Shown: one piece after another, positions 33,781-43,229 of the stretch
Position numbering within the stretch: position 1 is the stretch's first letter
Layout of the letters: each line of letters opens with the position of its first letter
NCBI GenBank assembly: GCA_039028975.1
Contig: JBCCHB010000020.1
Location: 1 to 64,000, forward strand
Origin: JAHBNG01 sp039028975
GTDB lineage: Bacteria; Chloroflexota; Anaerolineae; Caldilineales; Caldilineaceae
Direction: 5' to 3'
DNA: 64,000 nucleotides
The notes under the pieces: model-generated
Databases searched by the model: none
What the model saw: only the letters and a program-made list of their open reading frames with translations
What the model was told of the DNA's origin: nothing
Made by a program: the position numbers and the translations under genes

Positions 33781-34953
33781 TTAAGCTAACTGGGGCAAAA
33801 TGTCAGCCAAACGATCAACCAATTTTTCTAGATCGTTCATATGGGTTGCCGTACTAAAGCGCACATGTCCTTCACCTGCCTCACCAAAGGCAATGCCAGG
33901 CGTCGAGGCAATCAATCCCTTTTCTAACAAAATTTGGGAGATCTCCAAGCTCTTTTTCTCTGTATGAGTAAATCGGGGAAAGGCGTAAAAGGCGCCTTCC
34001 ATAGGTGGGCATTCGATACCTGGTAATTCCTCAAATGCATCCAATATAAACCGTCGGCGTTCCGCATAAGAGGCGACCATCTCGCGGATACAATCTTGGG
34101 GGCCATTGAGCGCTGCCGCCCCTGCCACCATGGTAAAGCTAGCGGCTGATGTAATACTTTGCGTCTGATGTGTACGGGCCAATTTGGCAATGGGAAGGGG
34201 AGCAGCCAACCAACCGAGTCGCCAACCCGTCATAGCATAGGCTTTACTAAATCCGTTGACGATGATAGTACGCTCGGCCATGCCATCTTCGGCGGCCAAA
34301 CAGATATGCTTGGCCGTGTCATAGACAATATGCTCATAAATTTCGTCGCTGATGACATAGAGATCATGCTCAACGGCAAACTTCACAATGGCGTCTACTT
34401 CATTGCGATAGAGCACCCGCCCTGTTGGGTTACTTGGGCTGGTAACCATCAGGACTTTCGTCCGCTCATTTACATACGAACCCAAGATCTCATCAGTTAC
34501 TAAGAAATCATTTTCGCTGGAAAGCGGAACTCGTACGGCCTTAGCCCGTTGTAATTCCACCATGGGACCATAAGAAACCCACGATGGATCGAGTATCATC
34601 ACCTCATCACCAGGGTTGAGCATGGCCGCCAGCGCAACATAAAGGGCCCACTTCGCGCCAGGTGTGGCAAGAATCTGGGCTGGTTCTGCCTTGACATGAT
34701 TCTCTCGCTCCAGCTTGCCACAAATGGCCTCTAAGAGTTCAGGCGTGCCAAATGCTGGCGGATAGTGGGTGTCCCCGCTGCGCATGGCTTGTATCCCCGC
34801 ATCCATTATATGAGATGGCGTGTCGAAGTCCGGTTCACCCCCGGCCAGGTTGACAATGTCGTGTCCTTCTCTGGCCAGCTCCTTTCCTTTCATCATCATC
34901 ATCGATGTGACGGATGCAGGGACAGACTCGATTAGTTGGGAAAGTGATTTCAT
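33781..34953 (-). CDS. PLP-dependent aminotransferase, class I (aspartate aminotransferase-like)
   Basis: A 390-residue fold-type I aminotransferase. The start MKSLSQ at 34953 is preferred over the ATG two codons upstream because AAAGGG is then ~7 nt away. Motifs are LAGGEPDFDTP at the N-terminus, SPSNPTGRVL, YVISDEIYEHIVYD and the PLP Lys in GFSKAYAMTGWRLGW, and a C-terminal VRFS with the carboxylate-binding Arg. This is the AspB/subgroup I-gamma type (short N-terminal arm), with Asp, Ala or aromatic substrates possible. Confidence 0.9.
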   Translation of the reverse strand: MKSLSQLIESVPASVTSMMMMKGKELAREGHDIVNLAGGEPDFDTPSHIMDAGIQAMRSGDTHYPPAFGTPELLEAICGKLERENHVKAEPAQILATPGAKWALYVALAAMLNPGDEVMILDPSWVSYGPMVELQRAKAVRVPLSSENDFLVTDEILGSYVNERTKVLMVTSPSNPTGRVLYRNEVDAIVKFAVEHDLYVISDEIYEHIVYDTAKHICLAAEDGMAERTIIVNGFSKAYAMTGWRLGWLAAPLPIAKLARTHQTQSITSAASFTMVAGAAALNGPQDCIREMVASYAERRRFILDAFEELPGIECPPMEGAFYAFPRFTHTEKKSLEISQILLEKGLIASTPGIAFGEAGEGHVRFSTATHMNDLEKLVDRLADILPQLA

Positions 34954-35047
34954 AGGCATACCCTTTGGTTTGGTGGTCGGTGGTCGGTGGTCGGTAGTTG
35001 AGTCGTCCTGAATATAATTGACAAATTGATGGCTGGTAAGGAAACAC

Positions 35048-35117
35048 GATCAAATAAAACCCGAACCCTCGATCCCGTCATCTTGAGTACCCGAGAGATC
35101 TTTCGTTTGGTTCTATA
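35048..35117 (+). repeat. TCGAG hairpin repeat (copy 3)
   Basis: Begins GATCAAATAAAACCCG, contains CCGTCATCTTGAGTACCCGAGAGATC, and ends TTTGGTTCTATAAA. It is in direct orientation to copy 2 with one aminotransferase gene between them. Upstream of it, at about 34975-34997, is a short GGTGGTC microsatellite. Confidence 0.72.
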
Positions 35118-35129
35118 AATTTCGATTTC

Positions 35130-36332
35130 CTACTTCTCATTGCTTAACACATCGGCGATAGCCGAACAGAGATAATCCATATTCTCGGCTGTCATACCAG
35201 CAACGTTAATTCGCCCCGAACCAACAATGTAAACGCCATGACGATCTCTCAAAGCTGCTACATGATCGGTGGTTAGGCCAGAATAGGAAAACATGCCTCG
35301 CTGCTGGGTAATGAAGCTGAAATTTTCTTTCACGCCCTTTTCGTTCAGCGTCTCGACAAAGAGATGTCTCATGCCATTAATCCGTTCGCGCATGGCAGTC
35401 AATTCACTCGCCCACTTTGTACGCAATTCAGGCTGGGTGAGGATGGTCGTTACTATGGCAGAGCCGTGAGCAGGCGGGTTGGAGTAATTGGCTCGGATGC
35501 AACGCTTTAGCTGGCTGAGTGCCACTTGGGCCGGCTCATTGGATGCTGCCACCAGGGTGATCGCACCTGTCCGTTCGTTATAGAGACCAAAATTTTTGGA
35601 AAAAGAGCTGGCGATAAAGAGTTCTGCGCCAGGCCGGGATAGCGTCCGCAACCCGACAGCATCCTCATCTAGACCTTCGGCAAATCCTTGATAGGCAAAA
35701 TCTAGCAGGGGCAGTAACCCTTTTTGCTGGATTTGATCAGCAAGCTGCTGCCACGCCTCTGCACTCAAGTCTACCCCCGTTGGATTGTGGCAACAACCAT
35801 GAATCAGTACCACATCCCCCTTTTGGGCCGAGTCTAGTGCATTCATCATACCGCTAAAATCCACATCATTGGTCGCACTATTAAAGTATGGGTAGGTGGC
35901 TATTTTGACGCTAGCCGCACCAAAGATAGATGGATGGTTGGGCCATGTTGGATCGCTCAGCCAGACAGTACTATTGGGGAACTGCTGGTGAATAAAGTCC
36001 GCGGCTACGCGCAAAGCGCCAGTTCCACCAGGCGATTGGGCTGTTACCGCGCGACCGCTAGTGAGAATCTCATGGTCTGGACCAAAGAGCATCTTCTGGA
36101 CTGCAACCCCATAGTCGGGTGGTCCATCGATGGGTAAGTAGCTCTTGGTCTGCTCACTCTTCAGTAGAAGCGTTTCGGCCTCTTTTACCGAGTTCAAAAT
36201 AGGCGTTTGGCCTTGTTCGTCTTTATAGACACCAACGCCTAAGTTGATCTTATTCGGATTCCGATCGGCCTTAAATGCTTCATTCAAACCTAGAATTGCA
36301 TCCGGCGGCGCAACCGCAATTGTTTCAAACAT
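35130..36332 (-). CDS. aspC: Aspartate/aromatic-amino-acid aminotransferase (AspC/TyrB type)
   Basis: A 400-residue aminotransferase of the AspC/TyrB group. The start MFETIAVAPPDAILGL at 36332 (ATG, GAGG 5 nt upstream) is preferred over the GTG two codons earlier. The N-terminus with NKINLGVGVYKDEQG, HGCCHNPTGVD and the PLP Lys in SSFSKNFGLYNERTGAI are diagnostic, as is the C-terminal SGRINVAGMT with the substrate Arg. It interconverts Asp or aromatic amino acids with 2-oxoglutarate in the cytoplasm. Its start is 19 nt from the adenine deaminase stop, so it is probably co-transcribed with that gene. Confidence 0.92.
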   Translation of the reverse strand: MFETIAVAPPDAILGLNEAFKADRNPNKINLGVGVYKDEQGQTPILNSVKEAETLLLKSEQTKSYLPIDGPPDYGVAVQKMLFGPDHEILTSGRAVTAQSPGGTGALRVAADFIHQQFPNSTVWLSDPTWPNHPSIFGAASVKIATYPYFNSATNDVDFSGMMNALDSAQKGDVVLIHGCCHNPTGVDLSAEAWQQLADQIQQKGLLPLLDFAYQGFAEGLDEDAVGLRTLSRPGAELFIASSFSKNFGLYNERTGAITLVAASNEPAQVALSQLKRCIRANYSNPPAHGSAIVTTILTQPELRTKWASELTAMRERINGMRHLFVETLNEKGVKENFSFITQQRGMFSYSGLTTDHVAALRDRHGVYIVGSGRINVAGMTAENMDYLCSAIADVLSNEK

Positions 36333-36356
36333 GCTCACCTCAAATAAAGAAATGTT

Positions 36357-38159
36357 CTAAAGAAACAGGTCAACAATCTCAAACTTTTCTACATCTACCA
36401 AGCCCTTATCGGTTAGCTTGAGTTTCGGAATGACCTCCAAGGCCATAAAGCTCATCGCCATGAGTGGATCGTGGAGCGATGAACCGAGCAGATGAACAAC
36501 AGATCGAACCTGATCATAGGCCACACGGACCTCCTCAATCGGGCGATCACTCATTAATCCTGCCACGGGGAGTGGTAATTCTGCCAAGATTGTATCACCT
36601 TCCGCAACAACAACGCCACCACCCATTACCACGATCTGCTTTATCGCCCTATGCATAGAGTCATCATCTGCACCAATCACCACTAAATTATGGTGGTCAT
36701 GGGCTACAGTGCTGGCCATGGCCCCGCGCTGCAGACCAAATCCTTGAATAAAACCAAGCCCTACGCCATTGACCGTGCCGGCTGACTTGGGTGTATGCCG
36801 TTCGACCACAGCCATCTTGAGAATATCTCGTTCGGTATCGGCGATTGCATAACCCTCCACCACCTTGGCTGGAAGGATGCGCTCTTCGGTGAGTAGCTGA
36901 TCTTCAATAGCACCAATGACACGGATGGTCGCGCGGATGGCGATTTGGGTGACGGCGGAGGTGTTTTCAATCTGCTGACTGACTCCTTGATGGGGGATGG
37001 GAATCTTCAAATCGACTCCTTGTGTATTGATCCGAACCGTCTGCTGAATGGCTTGAGGAACTTGTATCATTGCGTCTTTTTGTGCATGGGCAAGCTCATC
37101 TGACAAACTGGTCCCATCCTTGGCCACCAGTTTTCCCTGCGCATAGACGTCTCTTACAATGGGACAGCGAAGATCGTCAAAAGTGAAAAAATTGGCGTAC
37201 CGGCCAGGTGCAATCGCTCCATGCTTGTGCAGCCCAAACCAATCGGCCGAATTGAGTGTAGCCATGCGGAAAGCTGTGATGGGATCAATGCCAAAGAGGA
37301 TGGCTGCACGCACCATGTAGTCAATGCTTCCCTGGTCAATGAGATCCCCCGGGATTCGGTCATCAGTACAAAAACAGATGCGGCGACTATTTTCTGGTGT
37401 AATCAGCGGCAACAGCGCATGAAGATTCCTGGCATTGGTGGCTTCCCTGATCAGAATATAGAATCCCCGAGCCAACTTTTCAGCCGCCTCTTCAACAGTT
37501 GTACATTCGTGCTCACTCCCAATCCCGGCTGCGGCATAAGCGTTGAGCGGTTTGCCTCGCAAACCAGGCGCGTGCCCATCTAAAGGTCTCCCTTGGAATG
37601 CAGATAGTTTGGCAATCACCTCTGATGTGCCCTGTACAACGCCAGGATAGTTCATCATCTCCGCCAATCCAAAGACCGTACCATCTTGTAGCAGGGGAAT
37701 CAGATCCTCATCATCCAGATGAGCACCATTGGTCTCCATATGTGTAGCGGGTACGCAAGAAGGAGCCATAATCATAATGGAAAGAGGTAACCCCTGGCTG
37801 CTCTGGGACATGTAGCGGATTCCCTCAGTGCCTACCACATTGGCAATCTCATGAGGGTCCGTAACCACGCACGTGACGCCCCGAGGCAGAACTGCCGCAG
37901 CAAATTGGGATGGAATCGAAAGGCTGCTTTCAATATGAACGTGAGCGTCTACCAGGCCAGGAGCTACATAGGATCCATCAAGATCGATCTCCTCTCTGGC
38001 CTGATACGCATCCCCTACGCCAGCAATCACGTTATCATAAAGGGCAATGGATGCCTCTTCGATCTCTCCTGAAAAGACATTAACGATTTTCCCATTTTTC
38101 AGCAATCGATCGGCTGGTTGCTCACCTCTGGCGACGCTTAATAATTGGACTGTGTTCAT
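36357..38159 (-). CDS. ade: Adenine deaminase
   Basis: A 600-residue amidohydrolase that converts adenine to hypoxanthine and ammonia. Metal and catalytic motifs are VDAHVHIESS, VVTDPHEIANV, GLAEMMNYPGVV, LDGHAPGL, GSEHECTT and FCTDDRIPGD, in the order and length expected for Ade. The C-terminal ~200 residues are the family-specific domain (GVGLGFIQGFGLQRGA, VAHDHHNLVVIG). ATG at 38159 has AGGAG about 6 nt upstream. It is followed by an aspartate aminotransferase gene, so the ammonia or purine salvage may be linked to amino-acid metabolism. Confidence 0.94.
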   Translation of the reverse strand: MNTVQLLSVARGEQPADRLLKNGKIVNVFSGEIEEASIALYDNVIAGVGDAYQAREEIDLDGSYVAPGLVDAHVHIESSLSIPSQFAAAVLPRGVTCVVTDPHEIANVVGTEGIRYMSQSSQGLPLSIMIMAPSCVPATHMETNGAHLDDEDLIPLLQDGTVFGLAEMMNYPGVVQGTSEVIAKLSAFQGRPLDGHAPGLRGKPLNAYAAAGIGSEHECTTVEEAAEKLARGFYILIREATNARNLHALLPLITPENSRRICFCTDDRIPGDLIDQGSIDYMVRAAILFGIDPITAFRMATLNSADWFGLHKHGAIAPGRYANFFTFDDLRCPIVRDVYAQGKLVAKDGTSLSDELAHAQKDAMIQVPQAIQQTVRINTQGVDLKIPIPHQGVSQQIENTSAVTQIAIRATIRVIGAIEDQLLTEERILPAKVVEGYAIADTERDILKMAVVERHTPKSAGTVNGVGLGFIQGFGLQRGAMASTVAHDHHNLVVIGADDDSMHRAIKQIVVMGGGVVVAEGDTILAELPLPVAGLMSDRPIEEVRVAYDQVRSVVHLLGSSLHDPLMAMSFMALEVIPKLKLTDKGLVDVEKFEIVDLFL

Positions 38160-38169
38160 AAAAAACTCC

Positions 38170-38264
38170 TATACTTCGCTAGAAAAGTCTTGTCCCGGCT
38201 CTTGACCAATCCTCTCTGGAAAATTTCGAGAAGGGAAGACAGAACTTTTCCGACCATCTATTAT
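38170..38264. repeat. MITE-like element, family 1 (copy A)
   Basis: A ~95-bp copy: starts TATACTTCGCTAGAAAAGTC, ends AACTTTTCCGACCATCTATTATA. The interior TTGTCCCGGCTCTTGACC and CTCTGGAAAATTTCGAGAAGG is shared with copies B and C. It fills the gap between the adenine deaminase start and the monooxygenase end. Confidence 0.75.
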
Positions 38265-38280
38265 AGTCAGCGCAAGCTCC

Positions 38281-39969
38281 TCAGGATGACTTTCGAGACA
38301 GCTTAGGTTTTGTCAGCATCAACCGATTGGACAGCTCTGTCGTTGATGTTGCGATATTCTCTACGGAATAGGCACCAAAAACAAATCTGTCTGGACGCAG
38401 AACGACAAACTCGGCGCTATTCTCTTCAAACCAAGCCATTAGTTTCCCAGTGTGGTCCTCAATTTGAACAGTCTTCTGACTAGAATGTGTTCCAGAATAC
38501 GTACTGGAACCTGGGGTGGAACCAACAGGCGAATCGACAGCCGCAGCCTCTCTATCCCTTTTTGTACTTGCTCCTCCAGTGTACTCGATTTTGATGCAGC
38601 GAATGGGTAGTTGCTCTGTCAATTTTGTAAAATAGGGGGACGGATCAATGCCCTTCCCCAGCACGGCAAAATTTGGTCCTAGCAACTCATCTAACAGTAG
38701 AATTTCACCTTCCGCCGTTGTAACCTTAGGCTGAATAAAGTAGGTTCCTACCACTGCTGCAATTGCTCCCCCGCGCAAATCGGTCTTTAGCTTAGGGGCT
38801 CGAAGGGCAAAGTGAGCAATGCGACCAAATAGTGCAGGCAACTTGAAGAGCGTTTGAAAGAGCCAATCTCGCACCAAGCCACGGATAGGGTTTTGAGTTT
38901 GGACGAGATTGCCCAAAAACATGGTTCCACGAGTCATACGAGTTACGTGAGGTCGACGCTCTCTTTCATAGCTGTCAAGAAGAGCTGCATCGGCTTCGCC
39001 ACGTAGTACCATGCTCAGCTTCCAGCTTAAGTTATGAACATCTCGCAAGCCACTGCACATTCCCTGGCCAGCAAAGGGAGGCATCTGATGGGCAGCGTCC
39101 CCAGCAATCAAGACGTTTTGCACCCGCCATCGTTGGGCAATAAGAGAGTGGAACGTGTACACAGTACCGCGCACAATCTCTATCTTCTCCAGATCAACCA
39201 TCCGGGCCAGCATTTTATGTACATACGCTTCTTGCTCGGCGGTTTCTTTGGTGACCCCCTTTGGCAGCATAAACTCTAGACGGTAATGGCCTTTGCTGCC
39301 ATTTGGAATAAATGAGATGGGCTGCTCGGGGTTACAGAACTGTTGGTGGGCGTAGGGAAGGCCAAGATCTCCTCTCTCCAGACCTGGCTTTAGGTAAAAG
39401 TCCGTTACCAACCACGGCTGTTCAAAGTTCAGATCGCGTAGCTGAATGCCGAGGAATTTGCGCACGAAACTGCGTGCGCCATCGCAGCCGACGACGTATC
39501 GAGCCTCTACAGTTATGGTCGAACCACTATCTGGATCCTGGGCCTGAATCGTGACGCTATGCTCTTCGTGGGTAAGTCCTGTAACCGATCGATTGAGAAA
39601 AATTTGAACTCGCTCGAAGCGCCCCGCGCCTTCTCGCAACCCAGCCTCCAAGGTGGGCTGGTGGAAGTACATGTTGCTCTGATACCCATATGGTTTGTCT
39701 CGGTTAAGATGGGTCTCAAAGAAGACCTTTCCCCTCGCATTGATGTACTGTCGATCGGGTGGATAGCCACCAAATGATGGTTCTACCAGGTGGAACAGAC
39801 CAGCCGCTTGAAAAATGCGCTGCGCCTCATCATCAATATGGACCGCACGTGGGATAGGAAAAATTTCCTTGGTGGCTTCGAGCACGGCCACCTTCCAACC
39901 ATCTTGACCCAATAGATTCGCTAATGTTGCCCCAACAGGTCCGTAGCCAACGATGGCAATATCAAACAT
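38281..39969 (-). CDS. FAD-dependent monooxygenase (MhpA-like, PHBH family)
   Basis: 562 residues from the ATG at 39969; a longer frame to 40041 overlaps the GH92 gene. The FAD Rossmann motif IVGYGPVGATLANLL is at residues 5-19, the DG motif in VVGCDGARSFVRK, and the second FAD motif in IAGDAAHQMPPFAGQGM. The C-terminal ~130 residues are a thioredoxin-like domain with a short low-complexity Ser/Thr insert. It resembles 3-(3-hydroxyphenyl)propionate hydroxylase and related aromatic-ring hydroxylases. Other genes of an aromatic pathway are not seen, so the substrate is unproven. Confidence 0.87.
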   Translation of the reverse strand: MFDIAIVGYGPVGATLANLLGQDGWKVAVLEATKEIFPIPRAVHIDDEAQRIFQAAGLFHLVEPSFGGYPPDRQYINARGKVFFETHLNRDKPYGYQSNMYFHQPTLEAGLREGAGRFERVQIFLNRSVTGLTHEEHSVTIQAQDPDSGSTITVEARYVVGCDGARSFVRKFLGIQLRDLNFEQPWLVTDFYLKPGLERGDLGLPYAHQQFCNPEQPISFIPNGSKGHYRLEFMLPKGVTKETAEQEAYVHKMLARMVDLEKIEIVRGTVYTFHSLIAQRWRVQNVLIAGDAAHQMPPFAGQGMCSGLRDVHNLSWKLSMVLRGEADAALLDSYERERRPHVTRMTRGTMFLGNLVQTQNPIRGLVRDWLFQTLFKLPALFGRIAHFALRAPKLKTDLRGGAIAAVVGTYFIQPKVTTAEGEILLLDELLGPNFAVLGKGIDPSPYFTKLTEQLPIRCIKIEYTGGASTKRDREAAAVDSPVGSTPGSSTYSGTHSSQKTVQIEDHTGKLMAWFEENSAEFVVLRPDRFVFGAYSVENIATSTTELSNRLMLTKPKLSRKSS

Positions 39970-39994
39970 AGTCGTCTCTCGTATGGGTGTGAAG

Positions 39995-42394
39995 TCACTC
40001 AGGGTGGATTCGGTTGTTTGGCGCCTCTTGGTGAGAGCCACTCATGGATGGCGGTGCATGCTCAGGTTGGCTACCCCATTCATAGTTGGGTTTGGGTCCC
40101 AATACCAGCTCTAGCTGCCCGCCTTGGGCCAGCTCTTTATGATAAAACCATGGGCGCTCCAACGATTGACCGTTGAGCACGGCAGACTGGATGTAGACGT
40201 TCTCTGGATCTTGATTCTGGCAGGTAATGGTAAACCTTTTGCCAGGGTAATAGGTTGGATTCAGGTGAATGGTAATCGTATCGAAAATGGGTGTGGTAAT
40301 TTCGTAAAACGGTTCAATATTGCACCCGCCGCTAACGTTGAATAGCCCAATGGCCATGAGTACATTAAGCGCACCCATCTGCCCCTGATCCTCGTCACCG
40401 CCATAACCACCGTAAGGCGTGATGTCGCTCTTGGCCTGCGCCATAACTCGCCGTACCCACTTCTGAGATAGCCAGGGCGCTCCAGCATAATTGAAGAGAT
40501 GAGCTACAAAGGTGGATGGCTGGTTGCCGTAATCCAAATAGTTGGTGTGGTGTTTGCCGTGAGGTGCCAGAAAATCGGCCTCGCTGGCCTTTTCAAAGAC
40601 CCAATTCAGTCGCTCCACAAAGCGTTCGCGTCCGCTCTTTTCATCACGCTCGGTATTGCGCCCGCCTAGAAGCTTGATCAACCCGGCCACATCATGGGGT
40701 ACATTCCACATATTCTGCCAGCCGTTGGACTCGACCCAACCTTCAGGCGACATGGGATCATATTCGGCTGGCCAGGAACCATCCTTACTACGGGGGCGCA
40801 AGAAGCCATTTTGACCTTCCGACGTCCACTCTGGCAAGAAGAGCTTTTCATAGAACCCGGCGCGGTGATTCAGTATATCGGCGTCATGGGTATTGCTCCG
40901 TACTTCAGCCATCTGTCCAAGTGCCCAATCGCAGTAGGCGTATTCCAACGTCTGGGTACCACCTTGGGTATGATAGGCTCTAGCCTGGATACCCGTCGGG
41001 ACGTAGCCTCGATCCTTGTAATACTCAAGGCCCCCGCCGATGCAGGTATCGTGTTCATAGCCTGCCTTGCTCATCAGCCCGCCTGCTTGATCATGGTTCT
41101 TAATCATGCCCTTGTAGGCCGCGTCCACATCAAAGTTACGAATTCCCTTCTGAAAGGCCGAGACCAGCAGCGGCGTAGAGGTGGGCGCGATCATGACAAA
41201 GGTATAGTTGCCGCCCGATGGCCCCCGAGGAATCAAGCCACCATTTTTGTACATATCGACAAAAGTGTTGCAGAAGTTGTGGGTGATCTCGGGGCAGACT
41301 AAAGGCCAGAGCACATTAATGGTCCACTGAGCACCCCAAAACGCGTCTGAATTGTGATGCTCGTAGAGGGGGCTTCCTTGAACAGTCAACGGAACTTGAC
41401 GAATCAGCGGTTGGTCACCTGTGTTGTCTATATATTTCCCATCGACGTCACTTACCCGCCGTCGGCCCAGTAAAGCATGATAGAGATCGGTATAGAACTT
41501 GATTCGCTGCGCTTGGCTGCCGCCTGTTACCTCAATTCGGCCCAACCACTCATTCCATTCCTCATCGGCCTCGGCACGCACCTTGTCGAAATCCCAATGA
41601 CTCAATTCATGGTCCAAGTTCAGGCGGGCCTGCTCCTTGCCACAGTAGGAGATGGCCACCTTCATCTGAATAATCCGCCCCGGCTTACGGGCATCTTGTG
41701 TATGAGTCTCTTGATTCGGGGCAAATTGGATGTAAGCACCAATTCCCGGGCCGTCCAACTGCTCAATAGCACCGAGCAACTCACCATCTCGCCAACCGCC
41801 AACCTGGTTAAAGTCCTGATCAAGCTGGATAACAAAGTAGATGCGGGTAGGCTTGGGGCGGCGAATAGTGGGGGCATTTTCCACATAGCCAACTAATTCA
41901 CGAGAGGTGACCTTTTCGATTTGGCAATCTGACATCTGTGACGGGCCGACCTCGGCTCCCAAATCAAAGAGAATTGTAGGGATGGAATCTCCCTCTGCCT
42001 CCTCAGGAAATGTATAGCGATGGAACCCCACCCGAGTCGTTGACGTTAGTTCAGCCTGAACTTGATAATCGTCTAAAAAGAGTGCATGGTAGCCTGGTCG
42101 TACAGTCTCTTTTTCATGTGAGAATCGCGACTTGTAGACCTCGGCACCTAGATGCCCCTGGACTGGTCCTGTGGTGGGCAAAACCGGAATACCTGCCAAC
42201 TGCCATGCATGAACATGGCTAAACCAGAGCACCGTCTCATGATCATAACGGTAACCGCTGCCCCATGCTCCACCGTTGACCGTATCTGGGCTGAGATTAA
42301 CCATGCCAAAAGGGCGGCAGGCAGAACTAAAAAAGAAGAAGCGGCGGTTGGCAGTATCGATCAGGGGGTTGACGAAATCGACGGGTCTAGTCAT
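39995..42394 (-). CDS. GH92 family glycosidase (alpha-mannosidase-like)
   Basis: A 799-residue GH92-family enzyme. N-terminal VNPLIDTANRRF and CRPFGMVNLSPDT match the family opening, and the catalytic-domain GGYGGDEDQGQMGALNV matches the GN(D/E)DxGQM(S/G)AW signature. GGCNIEPFYEITTPIF corresponds to the ...G..P.Y.ISSP.F region. Most characterised members are Ca2+-dependent exo-acting alpha-mannosidases. No signal peptide is visible (MTRPVDFVNPLI), so it seems intracellular, which is unusual because most are exported. No Shine-Dalgarno is obvious. It overlaps no gene and precedes the monooxygenase. Confidence 0.86.
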   Translation of the reverse strand: MTRPVDFVNPLIDTANRRFFFFSSACRPFGMVNLSPDTVNGGAWGSGYRYDHETVLWFSHVHAWQLAGIPVLPTTGPVQGHLGAEVYKSRFSHEKETVRPGYHALFLDDYQVQAELTSTTRVGFHRYTFPEEAEGDSIPTILFDLGAEVGPSQMSDCQIEKVTSRELVGYVENAPTIRRPKPTRIYFVIQLDQDFNQVGGWRDGELLGAIEQLDGPGIGAYIQFAPNQETHTQDARKPGRIIQMKVAISYCGKEQARLNLDHELSHWDFDKVRAEADEEWNEWLGRIEVTGGSQAQRIKFYTDLYHALLGRRRVSDVDGKYIDNTGDQPLIRQVPLTVQGSPLYEHHNSDAFWGAQWTINVLWPLVCPEITHNFCNTFVDMYKNGGLIPRGPSGGNYTFVMIAPTSTPLLVSAFQKGIRNFDVDAAYKGMIKNHDQAGGLMSKAGYEHDTCIGGGLEYYKDRGYVPTGIQARAYHTQGGTQTLEYAYCDWALGQMAEVRSNTHDADILNHRAGFYEKLFLPEWTSEGQNGFLRPRSKDGSWPAEYDPMSPEGWVESNGWQNMWNVPHDVAGLIKLLGGRNTERDEKSGRERFVERLNWVFEKASEADFLAPHGKHHTNYLDYGNQPSTFVAHLFNYAGAPWLSQKWVRRVMAQAKSDITPYGGYGGDEDQGQMGALNVLMAIGLFNVSGGCNIEPFYEITTPIFDTITIHLNPTYYPGKRFTITCQNQDPENVYIQSAVLNGQSLERPWFYHKELAQGGQLELVLGPKPNYEWGSQPEHAPPSMSGSHQEAPNNRIHPE

Positions 42395-42548
42395 AATGTT
42401 GATAGGTTGATTTTGTAGTTGGTGAATTCGGAGTTAAGAAGATTAAATCTTAGTAGACTATTTCGTATCAGTCGTCTACAGTCGTTTACTTGATTAATCC
42501 AGAGTCTGCCAGCGAATATCAAGGCGATTGCGATCCACAGAGTATAAC
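42395..42548. other. Divergent intergenic region (GH92 / kinase)
   Basis: 154 bp between divergent genes. I see no clear promoter or repeat. The kinase could also start at a TTG (42528) inside this interval. Confidence 0.4.
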
Positions 42549-43124
42549 ATGTCTATGGAACCAAACAAATCTTTATTGCTCATTATCAACGGCGCGCCAG
42601 GTTCTGGAAAAACTCACCTCAGTCGGCGTTTGTCCAAAGAACTTCAACTGCCTCTGCTAAGCAAAGATGATATCAAAGAGGGAATCTCTGATGTGCTGGG
42701 CGTCAAGGATCGGGCTTGGTCCAAAAAATTAGGGGGAGCCAGCTTCGACGCACTCTTTGTTCTGTTGGAGAGACAGCTTGAGGCAGGGATCTCTTGCATT
42801 GTGGAGACGGCCTTTATTCCCCGTTTCAATACACCCCGATTTCTGGAGCTGAAAGAGAGATATGGCTGTCACCCTTTTGAGATCTACTGTTATGCCCAGT
42901 CATCAACTTTGGCTGAACGCTTTAACCAACGAGTCACAACAGGTACACGTCACCCCGTCCATACGGACGGACTCGTTACTCTTCAAGCCATGCAGGCGGT
43001 ATTGGATAGCGGAAAGTATGGGATATTGGGGATCGGTAGCACAGTGGTAGAGGTGGATACCACTAATTTTGAAAAGGTCGATTTTACTGGATTGGTTGAG
43101 ATAATCAAGAGCAGTCAGCGCTAG
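42549..43124 (+). CDS. P-loop AAA-type kinase-like ATPase
   Basis: A 191-residue P-loop NTPase with Walker A NGAPGSGKTHLSRRL near residues 13-27. LLSKDDIKEGISDVLG follows, as in small-molecule and nucleoside kinase-like proteins (zeta-toxin/AAA_33 type), and CIVETAFIPRFN gives the second strand. The C-terminal region ends VVEVDTTNFEKVDF. Length and motifs suit kinases acting on sugars, nucleosides or antibiotics (chloramphenicol phosphotransferase-like). No partner antitoxin is seen. The start is uncertain (ATG 42549 or 42555, or TTG 42528). Confidence 0.72.
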   Translation: MSMEPNKSLLLIINGAPGSGKTHLSRRLSKELQLPLLSKDDIKEGISDVLGVKDRAWSKKLGGASFDALFVLLERQLEAGISCIVETAFIPRFNTPRFLELKERYGCHPFEIYCYAQSSTLAERFNQRVTTGTRHPVHTDGLVTLQAMQAVLDSGKYGILGIGSTVVEVDTTNFEKVDFTGLVEIIKSSQR

Positions 43125-43126
43125 TA

Positions 43127-43207
43127 AAGAGTGGCCTAAAAGAAACCGGGGCTTTGAAGTGCTAGTTTCATAGTAGTTCCAGGCGAGAACCCGGGTTTCT
43201 AACTCTT
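43127..43207. terminator. Bidirectional hairpin between convergent genes
   Basis: AGAAACCGGG (43141-43150) pairs with CCGGGTTTCT (43191-43200), with outer AAGAGT/ACTCTT. It sits between the kinase stop (43124) and the end of the aminotransferase gene (43230). Confidence 0.5.
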
Positions 43208-43229
43208 AGCCTATTTGAGTTGTCCTATA

